Of a stretch of 64,000 nt of DNA, positions 36,141 to 47,929 are shown in pieces. Under the pieces are notes generated by a model. That model was not told the origin of the DNA. It did no database searches and saw only the letters and a program-made list of their open reading frames with translations. This DNA is from Pyrenophora tritici-repentis (Eukaryota; Ascomycota; Dothideomycetes; Pleosporales; Pleosporaceae): contig NC_089392.1 in NCBI RefSeq assembly GCF_003171515.1, positions 1,860,001 to 1,924,000 of the forward strand, read 5' to 3'. The first letter of the stretch is position 1. Each line of letters begins with the position of its first letter. The position numbers and the translations under genes were made by a program.

Positions 36141-36719
36141 GATGCGGGGTGTTTGCTGGCAGTCGCGCGCGTTTTTAGCGCGTCATTAAAGTGGGGCCAT
36201 CGACACCACAGCATAGCGACACCTAACAGTCAAACCCTCGTTCATCTTTCACTCTGCCATCAGCATACGATCGCCCTGTCAACTCAAGCTTTGTTTTCAA
36301 CCCTAAGCCGTCTATCCAATAGCCTCATATATCGCTGGCCGCCGGTTGCGAGAAGCAAGCAGATTGGTGTTTGTGCAGCAACACGCATACGTCAAATCAA
36401 AAGTCGACTCCACTTGCAGTATCTGTAATAGTCTCAATTTTCTTGGTCATTAAGTAGAATCTTTGATTCTTGATGATAGCCGTTCTCTACGTCTCGTAAT
36501 GTATAGATACCCTTACTGTTCCTCTCGGATAGTTGCCATTCATGTATCAAACTCGCAATTCTCTGCAGCCTAGGTGTGATATGATACTTTGTGTATTCAA
36601 AACCCTTGGGGCTTCTGTTGCTTGCTCCGTATCAACTTGCTATTCGCGGTATATAGTTGAGCACCGCCGAGACTATTGCGTTGTATCTCTAATTTTCGAG
36701 GTGGTACTTAGATAATAGA
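36141..36719. other. Intergenic, AT-rich
   Basis: The region is AT-rich, has no coding signal, and ends at the small hAT-type element. Confidence 0.5.
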
Positions 36720-36727
36720 GACTCTAC

Positions 36728-36889
36728 TAGACTCCGCAACAATCAATTCAATCCGGTCACTCTCCTAGACCCACTTACCTATCTAGGTAGGGCTTAAACT
36801 CCTATAGGTAACTACTAGGCTTAAAGCGGTAATCAATCAATCCAATCTGAACCTTCTAGGACCCACTTAATTGATTGTTGCGGACTGTG
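36728..36889. mobile_element. Small non-autonomous hAT-type element (MITE)
   Basis: This 162-base element is flanked by a perfect 8-base direct repeat, GACTCTAC (36720-36727 and 36890-36897), the duplication size made by hAT transposases. Its ends are inverted: left TAGACTCCGCAACAATCAAT and right, on the other strand, CACAGTCCGCAACAATCAAT, so about 17 of 21 bases agree. Inside, CCTAGACCCACTTA and CTAGGACCCACTTA form an internal repeat. It is too short to code for anything and would need a transposase from elsewhere. Confidence 0.8.
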
Positions 36890-36897
36890 GACTCTAC

Positions 36898-37671
36898 ACC
36901 GCCTATATAGTCCAAATATCTCCCAAGTTGCTTAATCGGGACGTTTGATCTTTGATCTGTTCATTATTCTTACATAATCAAGTCCGAAGGAGTAGTTGAA
37001 TAGACTCGGATATCAGAAAGAAAGTTAGTACAATTGGCTATGGCAAATGATGTGCGTTCTATGAGACCTTTATTCGGTCAGATACCTATGTTCCGAGATG
37101 ACTAGAACATATCATAAGTATCAAAATAATGCTATGAGTCTCCATGAGAGCCATAGCGAAGATTAAAGAGGTAAATATAGTAGGAACAGCGCTCCCGTTG
37201 TTATGTACTAATCACTAGACCGAAGCTGCTAAGTTGGCCTGTTATCTCTGGGCAGTCACAAGGTTGCTCAACTCACTCTTGTCGCAATCTACCACTAACG
37301 TCGTTGGCTGTGCAGCCCGTCACCACTCTGACCTCCCCCACGCAGACCCTATCTCACTAGCACCCTCTTTCACTAGCGCCCTTCCACATTCTACACACCT
37401 TAAAGGCTTGCCCTCCCCAGCACTTGGAACTCTTCTTTCTCTCCGCTGCACACCTCCTCTACCTCTGCGCGACTTCCTGCCACTTTGGCCAGACATTCGC
37501 TAGCGCGTCTGCTCTTTACTCCCCACACCTCATAAGCTCGCGCTCCCTGCTTACCGAGCTTCATTTTCTTCCCGCCTCCCACTTATTCTCCCCACGCCTT
37601 CTTTCGAATTCGATTGCATTCCCTAAGAGCATTGACAAATCACCACTTGAAAACGACTGCCGTATCTCCGG
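36898..37671. other. Intergenic, CT-rich leader of the GH18 gene
   Basis: The first half is AT-rich. From about 37260 the plus strand becomes rich in C and T, typical of a fungal promoter-leader stretch just before a transcript start. No gene is seen. Confidence 0.5.
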
Positions 37672-40600
37672 ATGCAGCTGTTTGTTCCCCTGCTGTGGCT
37701 AGTCGCCTTCTGCGGCTATGCCTGCAGCTTCCCGTCAGCTGAAGCTACAACCACCCTCGAGAACAATCAGGTTGCAGTAGGTGAGATCCATCGTACAGAT
37801 GTGCCCGCAGCTTCTTGCGGTCCAAACAGCGCTTGGCGTCGGATTGCCTATTACGAGGCTTCAAACATGCGCCAGCGCGACTGCGACCAGATTTGGCCGA
37901 GTAGTCTCAACACCAACGGATACACTTCGATAGTGCTCAGCTTTGCTATCTTCAACTCAATTACCTTTGAAGTTGGCATGAAGCGTCCCGAAGACGAGGA
38001 GGTTTACAACCAGTTCTTCAAGCTTCCGGCAAGTATCTACAAGGGAATCGCGATCGGCGAATGGGCCATGTCTCATGACGGAGAGACAAGCCTCGCATGG
38101 TCCAAGATGGCCAGTACCAAGGAGAACCGCAAGTCTTTCGTCGATTCCCTCAAGCAGTTCTTGGAAAAGTGGAAGTTTGACAAGATCGAGATTCACTGGG
38201 AGTGGCCAGGTGCTTCCGATACGCAGAACCAGGTCGATTTGATCCACGAAGTGCGCCAAGCTCTCGGTAGCACGTTTGTGGTCTCTGTTGTTCTCCCAGC
38301 CCAGGAGGGATACCTCAAGAACATGAACCCAGGTGCAATGCAGGATGACGTCAATTGGTTCACTGTCTTGACATATGACTTACATGGGTCATGGGATGAC
38401 ATCTCGCAGGGGATCAAGCCACACACTGACCTTGCTGAAATTGATGGCGCGCTCAATCTTCTATGGACTGACAAGATTGATCCAGCAAAGGTTCTGATGG
38501 GAGTCGCCAACTATGGCCGTGGCTACACTGTTGCTGACACGAAGTGTAATTACTACGGTTGCGAATTTGTAGGCGCCAGTAAGCCCGGTGGCTGTACGAA
38601 GACCGGCGGCTTTCTTAGTGCATGCGAAATCAACAGGATCATTGGGGAAAAGAACCTCAAGCCTCATATCATCGCTGGAGGAGCAGGCGTCAAAGAAATC
38701 GCATGGGATGACCAATGGGTGGGATACGATGACCCAGAGACTCTTGGCATGAAGCTACAACTTGCAGACAAGCACGGTCTTAGTGGTACAGCGCTCTGGG
38801 CCATTGACTTCGATTGTAATGGTGGAAATGGCGGTGCTCCACAACAACCTGGGACTCCGATTACGCCAGGCCCTTCACCCTCTGATGAGCCTGCCTACCC
38901 CGCGCCTATACCTTCTGGAGCTCCCTTGCCTACTTCATCGGCACAAGGCTCGGTCCCTTCATTTTTAGCATCTCCTAGCAGTCTGCAATCTTCTCCTGCA
39001 CTCTCGAGCAACGTTTCCCCGCTAAATCCATCCTCGGTACAAGGCAGCCCTGTCCCGTCATCGACACAGGGATATTCGAGTGTGACCGACCCTTCGCCTA
39101 TGCCTTCCTCGGAAGGTTCGGCCTTGCCATCGTCTCAAGACTGGAACAGTCAAACTTCGTCCCAGCCTGTCGGTTCAAGCGTTGCTTTCTCGTTATTTTC
39201 CAGCACTCCTTCCATAACGACAGGCGCTTCGACTCCTTTGGGTATTTCTCAAACACCACCGAGCAGCTCAAACAGCCCAACAGTATCTTGGGTGAGCTCA
39301 GTAGAGGGGTTTACCACAGCATGGTTTCCGATCACTGTTATCCCTAGCATTTCTGCATCCCCATCTGGATTGCCGCCAGGTAGCACAGACATCCCGATTG
39401 TGTCTTGGGTGAGCTCAGTTACTGGATCATCGACAGTGTGGTTTCCCATCACTGTCATCCCGAGCCGTTCTGCAGCACCCCCGAGCAGTAAGATCAGCTC
39501 AACGGATGGTGTAACGCCTTTACCGCCATTGGAATCAAATAGCAGTCCTGCATCGCCGTCTCAAGCGCCATCCGGTAATTCAAGCACTCCGATGGTATCA
39601 TGGGCATTTAGCTCTGTTGAGGGATCGACAACAGTATGGTTTCCCATCACTGTTAGCGAGAGCAGCTCTGTGCAACCTCCTATCGGTACGATTGGCTCGA
39701 GTAGTGGCTCAAACCCTGTACCGTCATCGGGCTCGGCCACCAACTCTCCAGCGCCGTCCGTCAGCTCAGACTCTCCAGCGGTGTCTTGGGTGAGCTCTGT
39801 TGAAGGATCCATGACCCTGTGGTTTCCTGTTCCTGTTCCTATTGCCACCCAGAGTGACCCTATAATTCCTCCTCATGGCACGATCAGTTCAACCGACGCC
39901 ACGGTTTTTCCTCGTCCAGTTCTTGCCTCATCAACCGATTCTTCCAAGCCTGATCCGACCAATTCTCCAGGCCCAGGTCCGACGAAGCCATCATCGCCAG
40001 ACCCAACGGATACGTCTTCTTCTGGACCAGCACCGGGTTCGTCAGCTGTCGGGACTATCGCGCCTTCCAAAGACCCAGGCGAGCCCTCAGCGGTGCTACC
40101 AGTCCCTAGTGATATTTCCCCTGACCCATCGGGTGTGGTACCAGTCCCAGTCCCAGTTCCAGGCCCCCCTGATGGCCCAGATCCAAAGGATGATCCAGAC
40201 TGCGTACCGAACGACTGCATTCTTGATTGTATCAAGTGGCGAGTCGTCACTTTCTTGCTCACCAAGCGGCCCTTCTGCCCTTGTGTGGTAAAGGCGTGCA
40301 ACGACGGCCACAAGAAGAAGCCAAAGCCGACTTCTTACCCCAAGAACAAGAACAAGAAGTGCAATTTGTTTGGATGCGGCTGTGGCTACATGGGTCTTGG
40401 TTTTGGTCCCGGCTGTGGTGGTGATGACAAGGACTTTATAATCCCTTCACCCTGTGGTGTCTTTGGCTGTGACCCCTGCCAATACTTTGGTTGCCCAGGT
40501 AGAGAATCGGGTATCATTGGAGTTGATGGGTACTGCCTGGGAGAAGGATGCTCGGCCTGTCCACCAGAGATTTGCAGCCTTCCGGGTTGCACGATTTCAG

Positions 40601-41592
40601 GTGGCTGTGGACCCAAGCCTGGGCCAGCGCCTAACAAGCCATCCAATCGCCCAGATCCTGAGGAGTGTGAAGATAATCAGCGTACGGTCATCACTGAGCG
40701 ATTCGTGTGGTGTACTGAGGGATACAATGTCTCCGCCCTGCCCACTAGTGTGATGGGTACTTCATCCACCCTGATCACATCCATGTGTGTCCCATGGATC
40801 GATGCAACTGTGACCGTTTGCGGTGGAGCTATCCAAGGCTTCGACACCACCATGACGCAGACTGACACCGAAACGGTGACTACAGACGATCCAGCTTGTA
40901 CTCGGGCGCCACTCTCATTGGACGACGATGAGGGTAACAACGACCCGAACGATTCGTTGAGCACAGTGACGAGCTTCGATAGCATGTCTAGCAAGCCCTC
41001 AAGTACCCCTTCAAGTGTCACCTCAACTACCCCCTCAACTACATCCTCAACTACCTCGTCGGCCACACCAATACCAGAGCCAACAGGTTCAATGGACAAG
41101 TATGGGATGTGGACGGCCCGCATCCAGCAGTACATGTGGGACGACTACTCCGAGATGCACTGGACTCTATTCGACCCCAACGGCAACAACGCTGGCGAGC
41201 ATGGCACCCACGGCAACGGACTCAAGGAGATCAAAGATGTAATCCTGACAGTTAATCGGCCTTCTCAACACCAGATGCCTGTAGAAATCAACGTCACGGT
41301 GTTAGATGTAGATGACCTGCCTAGATGCCGGGTCAACTTTGAGTTCAACAAGGTTATCGACGGCTGCGACTACATGAAAAATGTACAGTGTAGGCCGTAC
41401 TTTACCTCTGAGATGTGGACCGAGCGAGAGCCCTTTGCTCTGCAGACGTGCGAGGACTCCTGTAAGAAGAATGGTAAGGATTCTCCTCTCCAAAAGACGG
41501 ATTTGTGGTGCGAGGACCTGAACACCGCCGATTGGGAGCAGATGGCGACTGGGTGGAAGCGGGATTTCACTTGTGGCTGGAAGGGTTTTTAG
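37672..41592 (+). CDS. Large secreted GH18 chitinase-like protein, altered catalytic motif
   Basis: One uninterrupted frame of 1306 residues. A signal peptide spans about residues 1-19 (MQLFVPLLWLVAFCGYACS). The GH18 barrel spans about 50-385, with RIAYYEASN, TYDLHGSWDD, VLMGVANYGRGYT and GTALWAIDFD in family positions. The catalytic motif, normally DxxDxDxE, reads D170-K-I-E173-I-H175-W-E177: the acid Glu is kept, but the two middle Asp are Glu and His. After it lies a Ser/Thr/Pro-rich, probably glycosylated region (about 400-840) with four WVSS..WFPI repeats, then a Cys-rich region (about 845-1000) with many CGC and CxxFGC pairs, and a C-terminal domain from about 1140 with further Cys. GH18 enzymes cut chitin. 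Given the changed Asp, this one may bind chitin or cut weakly; similar long proteins are known as killer-toxin-like chitinases. Confidence 0.9.
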   Translation: MQLFVPLLWLVAFCGYACSFPSAEATTTLENNQVAVGEIHRTDVPAASCGPNSAWRRIAYYEASNMRQRDCDQIWPSSLNTNGYTSIVLSFAIFNSITFEVGMKRPEDEEVYNQFFKLPASIYKGIAIGEWAMSHDGETSLAWSKMASTKENRKSFVDSLKQFLEKWKFDKIEIHWEWPGASDTQNQVDLIHEVRQALGSTFVVSVVLPAQEGYLKNMNPGAMQDDVNWFTVLTYDLHGSWDDISQGIKPHTDLAEIDGALNLLWTDKIDPAKVLMGVANYGRGYTVADTKCNYYGCEFVGASKPGGCTKTGGFLSACEINRIIGEKNLKPHIIAGGAGVKEIAWDDQWVGYDDPETLGMKLQLADKHGLSGTALWAIDFDCNGGNGGAPQQPGTPITPGPSPSDEPAYPAPIPSGAPLPTSSAQGSVPSFLASPSSLQSSPALSSNVSPLNPSSVQGSPVPSSTQGYSSVTDPSPMPSSEGSALPSSQDWNSQTSSQPVGSSVAFSLFSSTPSITTGASTPLGISQTPPSSSNSPTVSWVSSVEGFTTAWFPITVIPSISASPSGLPPGSTDIPIVSWVSSVTGSSTVWFPITVIPSRSAAPPSSKISSTDGVTPLPPLESNSSPASPSQAPSGNSSTPMVSWAFSSVEGSTTVWFPITVSESSSVQPPIGTIGSSSGSNPVPSSGSATNSPAPSVSSDSPAVSWVSSVEGSMTLWFPVPVPIATQSDPIIPPHGTISSTDATVFPRPVLASSTDSSKPDPTNSPGPGPTKPSSPDPTDTSSSGPAPGSSAVGTIAPSKDPGEPSAVLPVPSDISPDPSGVVPVPVPVPGPPDGPDPKDDPDCVPNDCILDCIKWRVVTFLLTKRPFCPCVVKACNDGHKKKPKPTSYPKNKNKKCNLFGCGCGYMGLGFGPGCGGDDKDFIIPSPCGVFGCDPCQYFGCPGRESGIIGVDGYCLGEGCSACPPEICSLPGCTISGGCGPKPGPAPNKPSNRPDPEECEDNQRTVITERFVWCTEGYNVSALPTSVMGTSSTLITSMCVPWIDATVTVCGGAIQGFDTTMTQTDTETVTTDDPACTRAPLSLDDDEGNNDPNDSLSTVTSFDSMSSKPSSTPSSVTSTTPSTTSSTTSSATPIPEPTGSMDKYGMWTARIQQYMWDDYSEMHWTLFDPNGNNAGEHGTHGNGLKEIKDVILTVNRPSQHQMPVEINVTVLDVDDLPRCRVNFEFNKVIDGCDYMKNVQCRPYFTSEMWTEREPFALQTCEDSCKKNGKDSPLQKTDLWCEDLNTADWEQMATGWKRDFTCGWKGF
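39281..39850 (+). repeat. Four WVSS..WFPI repeats in the GH18-like gene
   Basis: The sequence VSWVSS, a gap of about eight residues, then WFPI or WFPV recurs four times (starting near 39284, 39399, 39597 and 39779). The spacing between copies varies with Ser/Pro-rich filler. This is a repeat of protein sequence, with DNA copies that share TCTTGGGTGAGCTC. Confidence 0.75.
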
Positions 41593-44500
41593 ATGGGTGG
41601 TATTTGGTGGAAAAGTTCAGTGGCATGTAGAGAGAGTAAGGTTTAGAGGGTTACATGTTCATGGTCTTATGCCATAAGAGTGTCGATCTCAATGACGCTA
41701 GATTATAGTGATATACATTGATAATAATTAAATTTTAGTTCATTTCAACTCTTTATATAATTGAAGTGCTATGATATTATCTCCACCGCCATTTTCATTT
41801 AACACAAGTGCCTCTATCTTCACGATAATCTTAATGATAGGTAAGGCAACAGTGACTTGGTGACTTATAATATGACCCAGCTGACATAGACCGCCGGTAA
41901 CATCTTGTGAGCCTGAGTGGTAATGAAAGTATGGATATCCCAAAAACACAGCTCTACTACTTACATGGTCCAACACTTTACTATCAGCGCCTTCTCCAAC
42001 CGCTCTACCCGCTTTTCGCACACTCCCGTCCAAAACTACCCAAACACAGTCATTTTACTGCCAAAAAGCCGCACTCTCAACCCGAAGGCTCATCCACAAC
42101 CCCTCCTCCCCTCGCATCCTTCCCGACCTCAGCCTCGCCCGCCCGTTTCTCCGCTCGTTCACAACGGCTAATGACCCACACAACCCGGCCCGTCATCCCA
42201 CCCTCAATATCTACTTTAGCGCCATGTAAGTCATGCACATCATACCTACACCGCCTTGATTCATAGAACACCATGACACGTGGCAGGTTACACCCCAAGA
42301 ATTTGCGCACATTTTACGCTCTTCAAGAAAACGACAACTCGTTTTACAGCACCAAGTTCCGAGATTTAGTAAGATGACTAGCTCCGCCACATGCGTACAT
42401 TTCGCTTAGGTAGCGAAAGAACGGGCAGTGAACCGGGTTTTGGATGCATGCATGCAGATCAGGCATGTGGCATTGGGGGATGTTAGCCGCATATCGCGCG
42501 GAGTATGCGTGTAATACAGTAGGTACGTGTACGGTTTGGAGGGATGGGGTTGCGGGTTGGATGCCTATTGGGCGTCAATTCAGCAGCTGGATTGGAGGCT
42601 GTGGCCCTGTTGATGTGTGCTCGAGCCCTTTGCCTGTTTTCCGGAACTTTGGGGATTTGGCGCATATAGATGATGTGGTGGATCGAGTAGATCGAGTGCA
42701 TTGGTGGTTCATGAGTCTAGGATGAGGCGCCTTGAGCGGATAGTCAGACTGTGTGGCCTTCTAGGTGGACTTTGTATACAGTACCTGGAGTGTTTGGTGA
42801 GTGATTACACTATAATTTTGCCGGGAATGCAATCTACTGCTGACACGGGCAGCGAGTGCGGTCATGGTGGTGCGCAGTGGTGCAAGATCGGACAAACCCC
42901 TGCCGACGATAGGTAGAGGAATAGTAAGTATGGCGGTCCAGAGCTTCATGCAGGTTCACGTTTCCCATCACATTCGAGATCATGCATATTGCAAGCAGCA
43001 ACATTTCTGTCACATGGACCCACGTGGCTTTGTTTCATGTATGCGGCCCCTCGACCGTTGACGAATGCTGTGTGACCCGCACATGGTGGCCGGGAAAGGC
43101 GCGGAAGCGGGAGATGTCCCGTGTCGAACTTCACTCGTCGTGAACGAACTGAACTGAGCAGGAGCATATGAAGGATCCGACGGCTTCTTTCGAAGACTTA
43201 GTGTGCAAAGCCTCATCGGACCATCCGATAGGTTCTCAGATCTATCAAACGCATCTCTTCGGCAGGTGGCTCGATCTTGGTAATAAATGTGCAGATAGCT
43301 GACGAGCTGGTATCCAAATTAGTGTACCTGCAGGAAGCTTAGCACTGTCAGTGTCAACGCCCCAGGTTTGAAGTCAGCGCATTTTGCGGCTACTCGTATT
43401 GCATACGCGACTGCCCTGTCACGCCTTGCGATGCCGATGCCAGAGTCCGGAAGCATCTCCTCGTGCTGACGTCTTTGAGACCATACCGCCTCCAGTGACC
43501 TCGGGAACGTGCTCACGACGACACATGTCGTACAAGCTCTGACCGAGCTCACCGAAGAATGCGCCAGCTGGAATATACTCAACACCTAAAGTGAGCCGCA
43601 ATAAGCCTTGTAGATTCAGGCACCTCAAGTGCCGAATTTGCTGAAATGCGGCTTGCGTCATGGCGAGTCTGGCCATGGCCATCATCTGTATGATGCATGG
43701 TGGAAGAAGTGACAGCTCGAGATTGAACGTCAATATGTCTGGTCTCCCGATTGTTCTTTTATAGCGATTAGACATTGATCTCAGTATGATTTGACGGAGT
43801 AAAATGAGAAGATGCGCCTTTCGAAGAGGCAGCTCGTTTCTCAGGTCATGTGCGAGAATAAGAACTATTGAAACTGAGAATATGGACCGCATAATTGTAC
43901 ACCATACTGATAGTGGGACTCGTGCGGCCATCATGTAGTTTCCAGCCATCTTTGGAGAGGTTTGCGATTGCAAGGTGGGTTTTCGCAGGGAAATCGGCAA
44001 GTGCCAGTGAACAGCACCGGCCAACCTCCAACCTGCAGTAAGGATGAGGATCCTGCAGCTGCAGCACCATGAATAGTACGATATGGCGAACCACTCACCG
44101 AGCACCTAGATCCCTCCGAATCTTCCCGACTGGACCACTTCTACTTCTCCAGTGCTGGTGGTGTCACCGTTTCATCACTGCCCACCCATGCCACATACCT
44201 CATACTTACCGAACCGCGCTAATCCCAACGGCCCCGCAAAGACCGGCGCGCAGCATGCAGCAGTGAACCTAAAACTGACATCGGTGAGGAATCCTGTCTG
44301 GAAGGTTTAACTCACACCGCAATTCTAGCGCCGTGAAGCCTGCATGCAATCTAGCTTTTGCTCCATGTGTCCTTGCTGTCGTACACGAGATAGAGCTGTT
44401 TTGGGGGGAACTGTGCGGGTTCATGTTGGCCATTTGTAGCTCGTAAAATGAGGAAGATCATGCAGACTAGGAACTGAATAACAAGTTCGATGCTTCTGCG

Positions 44501-44921
44501 TGAAGGATGCTTGACCGGAGGTAAGGTACGGATTGAGGTATACGGGGAGAATGGGAAAACGGTCCGCGAAGCTGAAAAGGGAAAATTTACGCGGGGCGCA
44601 GAACCCGATGACTTTTGCGTACTAGCGTCAAATTTGTCATCCTCAATTTATGGGGCAGATAGACGACCGCGGAGGACATCTTAAAGCTTTGTTGAAATGC
44701 TTTGCGGTTCAAGCGGATGTAGGCTGAAAGATGAAAAGACATGAATTGACTATACAAGCACTATACCCAAAGCTCCCACGCCTGCAACGCCACCATACAG
44801 TGATGTTGAAGATACAAGTGTACTAGATCACACCGAACCACTGTCAAACAATCAGGGAATCGCCATTCCAAACCCAACCCGACAGATCGTATTTTGACAT
44901 CCCAGGAAATCAGCTAGGTCC
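41593..44921. other. Gene-poor stretch of 3.3 kb
   Basis: It begins with an AT-rich 3' flank (41690-41900). Two spots have some coding appearance: plus 41942-42377 (see rejected list) and a 228-codon minus frame at 43419-44105 that starts at GTG. The latter contains two hydrophobic runs and an ordered-looking end (YIPAGAFFGELGQSLYDMC), but it matches no family I know. No RNA gene or transposon structure is seen. Confidence 0.4.
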
Positions 44922-46567
44922 TCACCCCGCATACTCGCGATAAGCAATCTGCTCGTCAAACACGCATGTTGGCCCCATATCTACATCCTCCTGCCAACAC
45001 CCTTGGTCCACCGGCGTCCTCGGCTCATCTGCACTTGGACTAGGACTGTTCGTAAACAAACTCTCTGTCGGGCTCTGGTCAAGCACATAGCCCGTATCCG
45101 ATATCGGCAGCCCATGCGTCATAGGATGGTGGTTTACCATGTAGGGTCGCGCGGTAGCACGCGAGAAGATGTCGAGATGCGAGTGATGGCTGTGTAATGG
45201 GCTGCTTGTGTAGCGCTCGGTCTTGCTTGGTGGTCCGTAGCTAAAGTCCATGTCGCTGCTGGAATGTGTGGAGGGAGTGTAGGACATTGAGGAGTCGGGG
45301 CGTTGGTATCTAGGGTCAAAGGCAGACGGGACGGAGCGAGACATGTAGTGGGGATTGAGGTATGTGTCTTGCATGCGGGCCGAGCGCATCCTGGCTGAAC
45401 GGCGGGAGGCTTTTCCTCCCTTTGCACCTGATGCCTGGCGTTGAGGCTGGGGTTGGTGGTTCCGAGGGCCGCGCTTGTTGGGCTGCTTGCTGCGGTAGCG
45501 GGTCGTTGATTTGACGCCCTCGAGTATCGCTTGGTCGGTGAGTCGCCACATGAAGCCTTTGCGGGATGCTTCGCTGGGATGATCAACTTTCTCAAAGGCC
45601 TGTCATGCTGTTAGTCACGGAATAGGCAGAAGGTAAAAATGCAACGTACCCCATTCATTGAGAGGTTGTGCCGGATACTATTTTGCCATCCTTTAGTACC
45701 AGAATCATTGGCCTTGTCTGTATTGTTCTTAAACCAGTCGTAAATATCGCGCAATATCATCGTATGGTCCGGAGCGTTCATCAGCGCTTGGTATATGAGC
45801 TGCGCATATGGCTGCTCCTTGTCAAAATTACCTCCATGTCCTTCAAAGTGGGAGTCTGCATGTCCAGGAGGATCGTCGCCCGGCGTGGAAGCTCGCGTCA
45901 GGTCAGAGTATGGGCTTTGGTAGCCAGTTGGATCCTCGATTTTCATATGCGACCCGTATTGATGGTGGTCATAGTCATTGCTCAACTGCATTAGCTGGTC
46001 GTTGATCCCATGGTCCGAAAGATCTAACGCGTCGTGGTTTTTCGGTGGCTCGATGTGGTATGCCGTGGGTGGGTAGGAGTCTACCACACAGTTTTCACGG
46101 GGTATGGTGATGAGATCCGAGCTGTTGTATGATCGTGGGCAACTCGAACTAGGGCCTTGTGTTGGGAACGCCATGCTGTAGTTGTCGTTGTAGGACATGC
46201 CGTTCTGGGCGTAGTGGTAGAAGTCGCCAGAGTTGCCGAGCGGAAGGGGATTAGGTGTGTTGTAACCAGCACAATCCTGGCCGATGGGAGTGAACATGAA
46301 ATTGGTATGTGTAGCCCATTGCATTGGTTCTTGTCCGTTGAAGCTCATGGTAGAGTGTGGGTCTTGATTCCTGGATGGTGTAGGTTCTTGAACAGCAGTG
46401 GACATGGTAGGCACATCAACAGACAGCCTTGAAGGTAGGGAAAGTAGCGGACTTGGAGTGTGGAGTGGGAGTGTAGCACCAATAGCGTCTTTCGATGACT
46501 GCGTAGTATCAAAACTACCGCACAGGTCTGCGGAGGAGGGCCGATGAGGTGATTGCACATGTGGCAT
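44922..46567 (-). CDS. Forkhead transcription factor
   Basis: Model complement(46567..45650, 45599..44922), 531 residues; the 50-base intron has a CTAAC branch site and lies within the DNA-binding domain, as joining the exons gives NLSMNGAFEKVDH. The forkhead (winged-helix) domain spans about residues 251-330: PYAQLIYQALMNAP (helix 1), MILRDIYDWFKNN (helix 2), GWQNSIRHNLSMN (recognition helix), and KGFMWRLT (wing strand). The key Asn, Arg and His of the recognition helix are intact. Both flanks are Ser/Pro/Asp-rich and disordered, and after the domain lies a basic stretch (SKQPNKRGPRN, KGGKASRRSARMRSAR) that would serve as a nuclear signal. Fungal forkhead proteins control cell-cycle and developmental genes; the target set is unknown here. 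Confidence 0.93.
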
Positions 46568-47929
46568 AGTTGTTGTGTTGTCGTCTGTCTATGGGTCTAA
46601 ACGGTAGAGGTGCGGAGCGTATCGATACGAAGCACGCGAAGGTGGGTGCCAACGCCGTGTGAAACCAAATGAGTGGCAAAGATTGGACTTTCGGAGTAGT
46701 GAAAGACGATGCTTGCGAATGAAGCGACGGTTGGGATATTTACATATCCGCTGCGTCCCTACAAATGGGATTGCGTGGAAACCATTGTCATCGTTACCCA
46801 GATGCTTCCTGGTCGGGTTCCTGCTGCCAGCACACATGCAGGCTTGATGCTGCGGCCGCGCTTGGGCGGGCAAACAACATGCGAGATCTCATCGCAAAGA
46901 CAAAGAAGCTGAGGATCAACCTGAACCCAAGTGCAGCTGTATCACGGGGCCAAAGTGCCGACATGGTGTGAGAGGCTTGCGGGCCGAGACGGATCCAGAA
47001 ACACTTATAGCACTGCTCCATTGAAGACTATCGGGATGACTCGTTGTGCGACAGCAGCAACCAACGATTGCTTAGTACAGGGGAGACGGGAACTTGCATA
47101 CTGTCTAGACCACTCGTAACGTCGACGCTATGTCGGGCGGGCATAGCCTGCGCGCGGCAGTCTCCCGGTTTTCCATGTCCTCGTCCGGCTTCCACGCATG
47201 ACTACGAGAATATTTCTAACAAAGCCATTGTTCTAGTCTGTGAATGGAAAGAGTAGTCAAGGAAGCGTGACCATGTAGTCAACAGCTAAAACGATTGATT
47301 ATACGAAACCTGGTCATTGCCTTGCAGAACAACAATCACTGATCAATGGCTGACATCGCATGTCTCACGTGCAAACCTGTCCCAAAGAGGTGATTAATGG
47401 CATATGTACTGCAAGTGCAGGGGTATTAGCAGATTCGCTGCGCCTGCAAGGAGGCAACAGTAGACAACCGTCTGGAAACAGGCCCCACAACGGGATGTAA
47501 CACAATCCCCAAGGCCTTTTTTCCGGTGAAGCTAATTCGTAGTCCCTGTTCGAATCACGAAAGGTGGCGTATGTTTTTGATAGGCCAGCAGCTATGCAGT
47601 ATCTGTCATTGCCCAAATAGGCGTTTACACCGCCAGCGGTCCCAGGCATGGAGATAGTGATATTTGATGGCCATAGAGAGGACACCGGCAGGTCGACTGG
47701 TCAGAAGGCTACACCGCTCGTCACCGCCAGTATGTGGTAGCTAGGAGAATGTCGCGTCAGAGAGGTGTCGGGCTTTGATGAACTGGCTCGCTTTTAGGAG
47801 GACGTATCGGCATGTATGAGTACGTGTAACGTCCGCCCTATGTATCGTCCTATCGCCATTCGATCCAAAAGGGGCCCAAATACAACACGGCGGGCTGTGC
47901 AGCGGTGATGTCAACGACATGGAGTACGG
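46568..47929. other. Intergenic, long promoter region of forkhead gene
   Basis: About 1.4 kb with no convincing gene. The half near 46568 is probably the leader and promoter of the forkhead gene, as long upstream regions are common for regulators. The other half is the 3' flank of the cactin gene. Confidence 0.5.

Noticed and set aside
41942..42377. A possible two-exon gene (exon to 42225, donor GTAAGT, acceptor at 42286, ending FYSTKFRDLVR) with a mitochondrial-like start.
   Set aside because: No in-frame ATG was found upstream, a TGA lies at 41924 in that frame, and other frames over the same DNA are also open. The splice is plausible but the gene is not supported.
47531..47560. A GTTCGAATC word that resembles the B box of a tRNA gene.
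   Set aside because: The flanks cannot pair to form a T arm, and no acceptor or anticodon stem is found around it.
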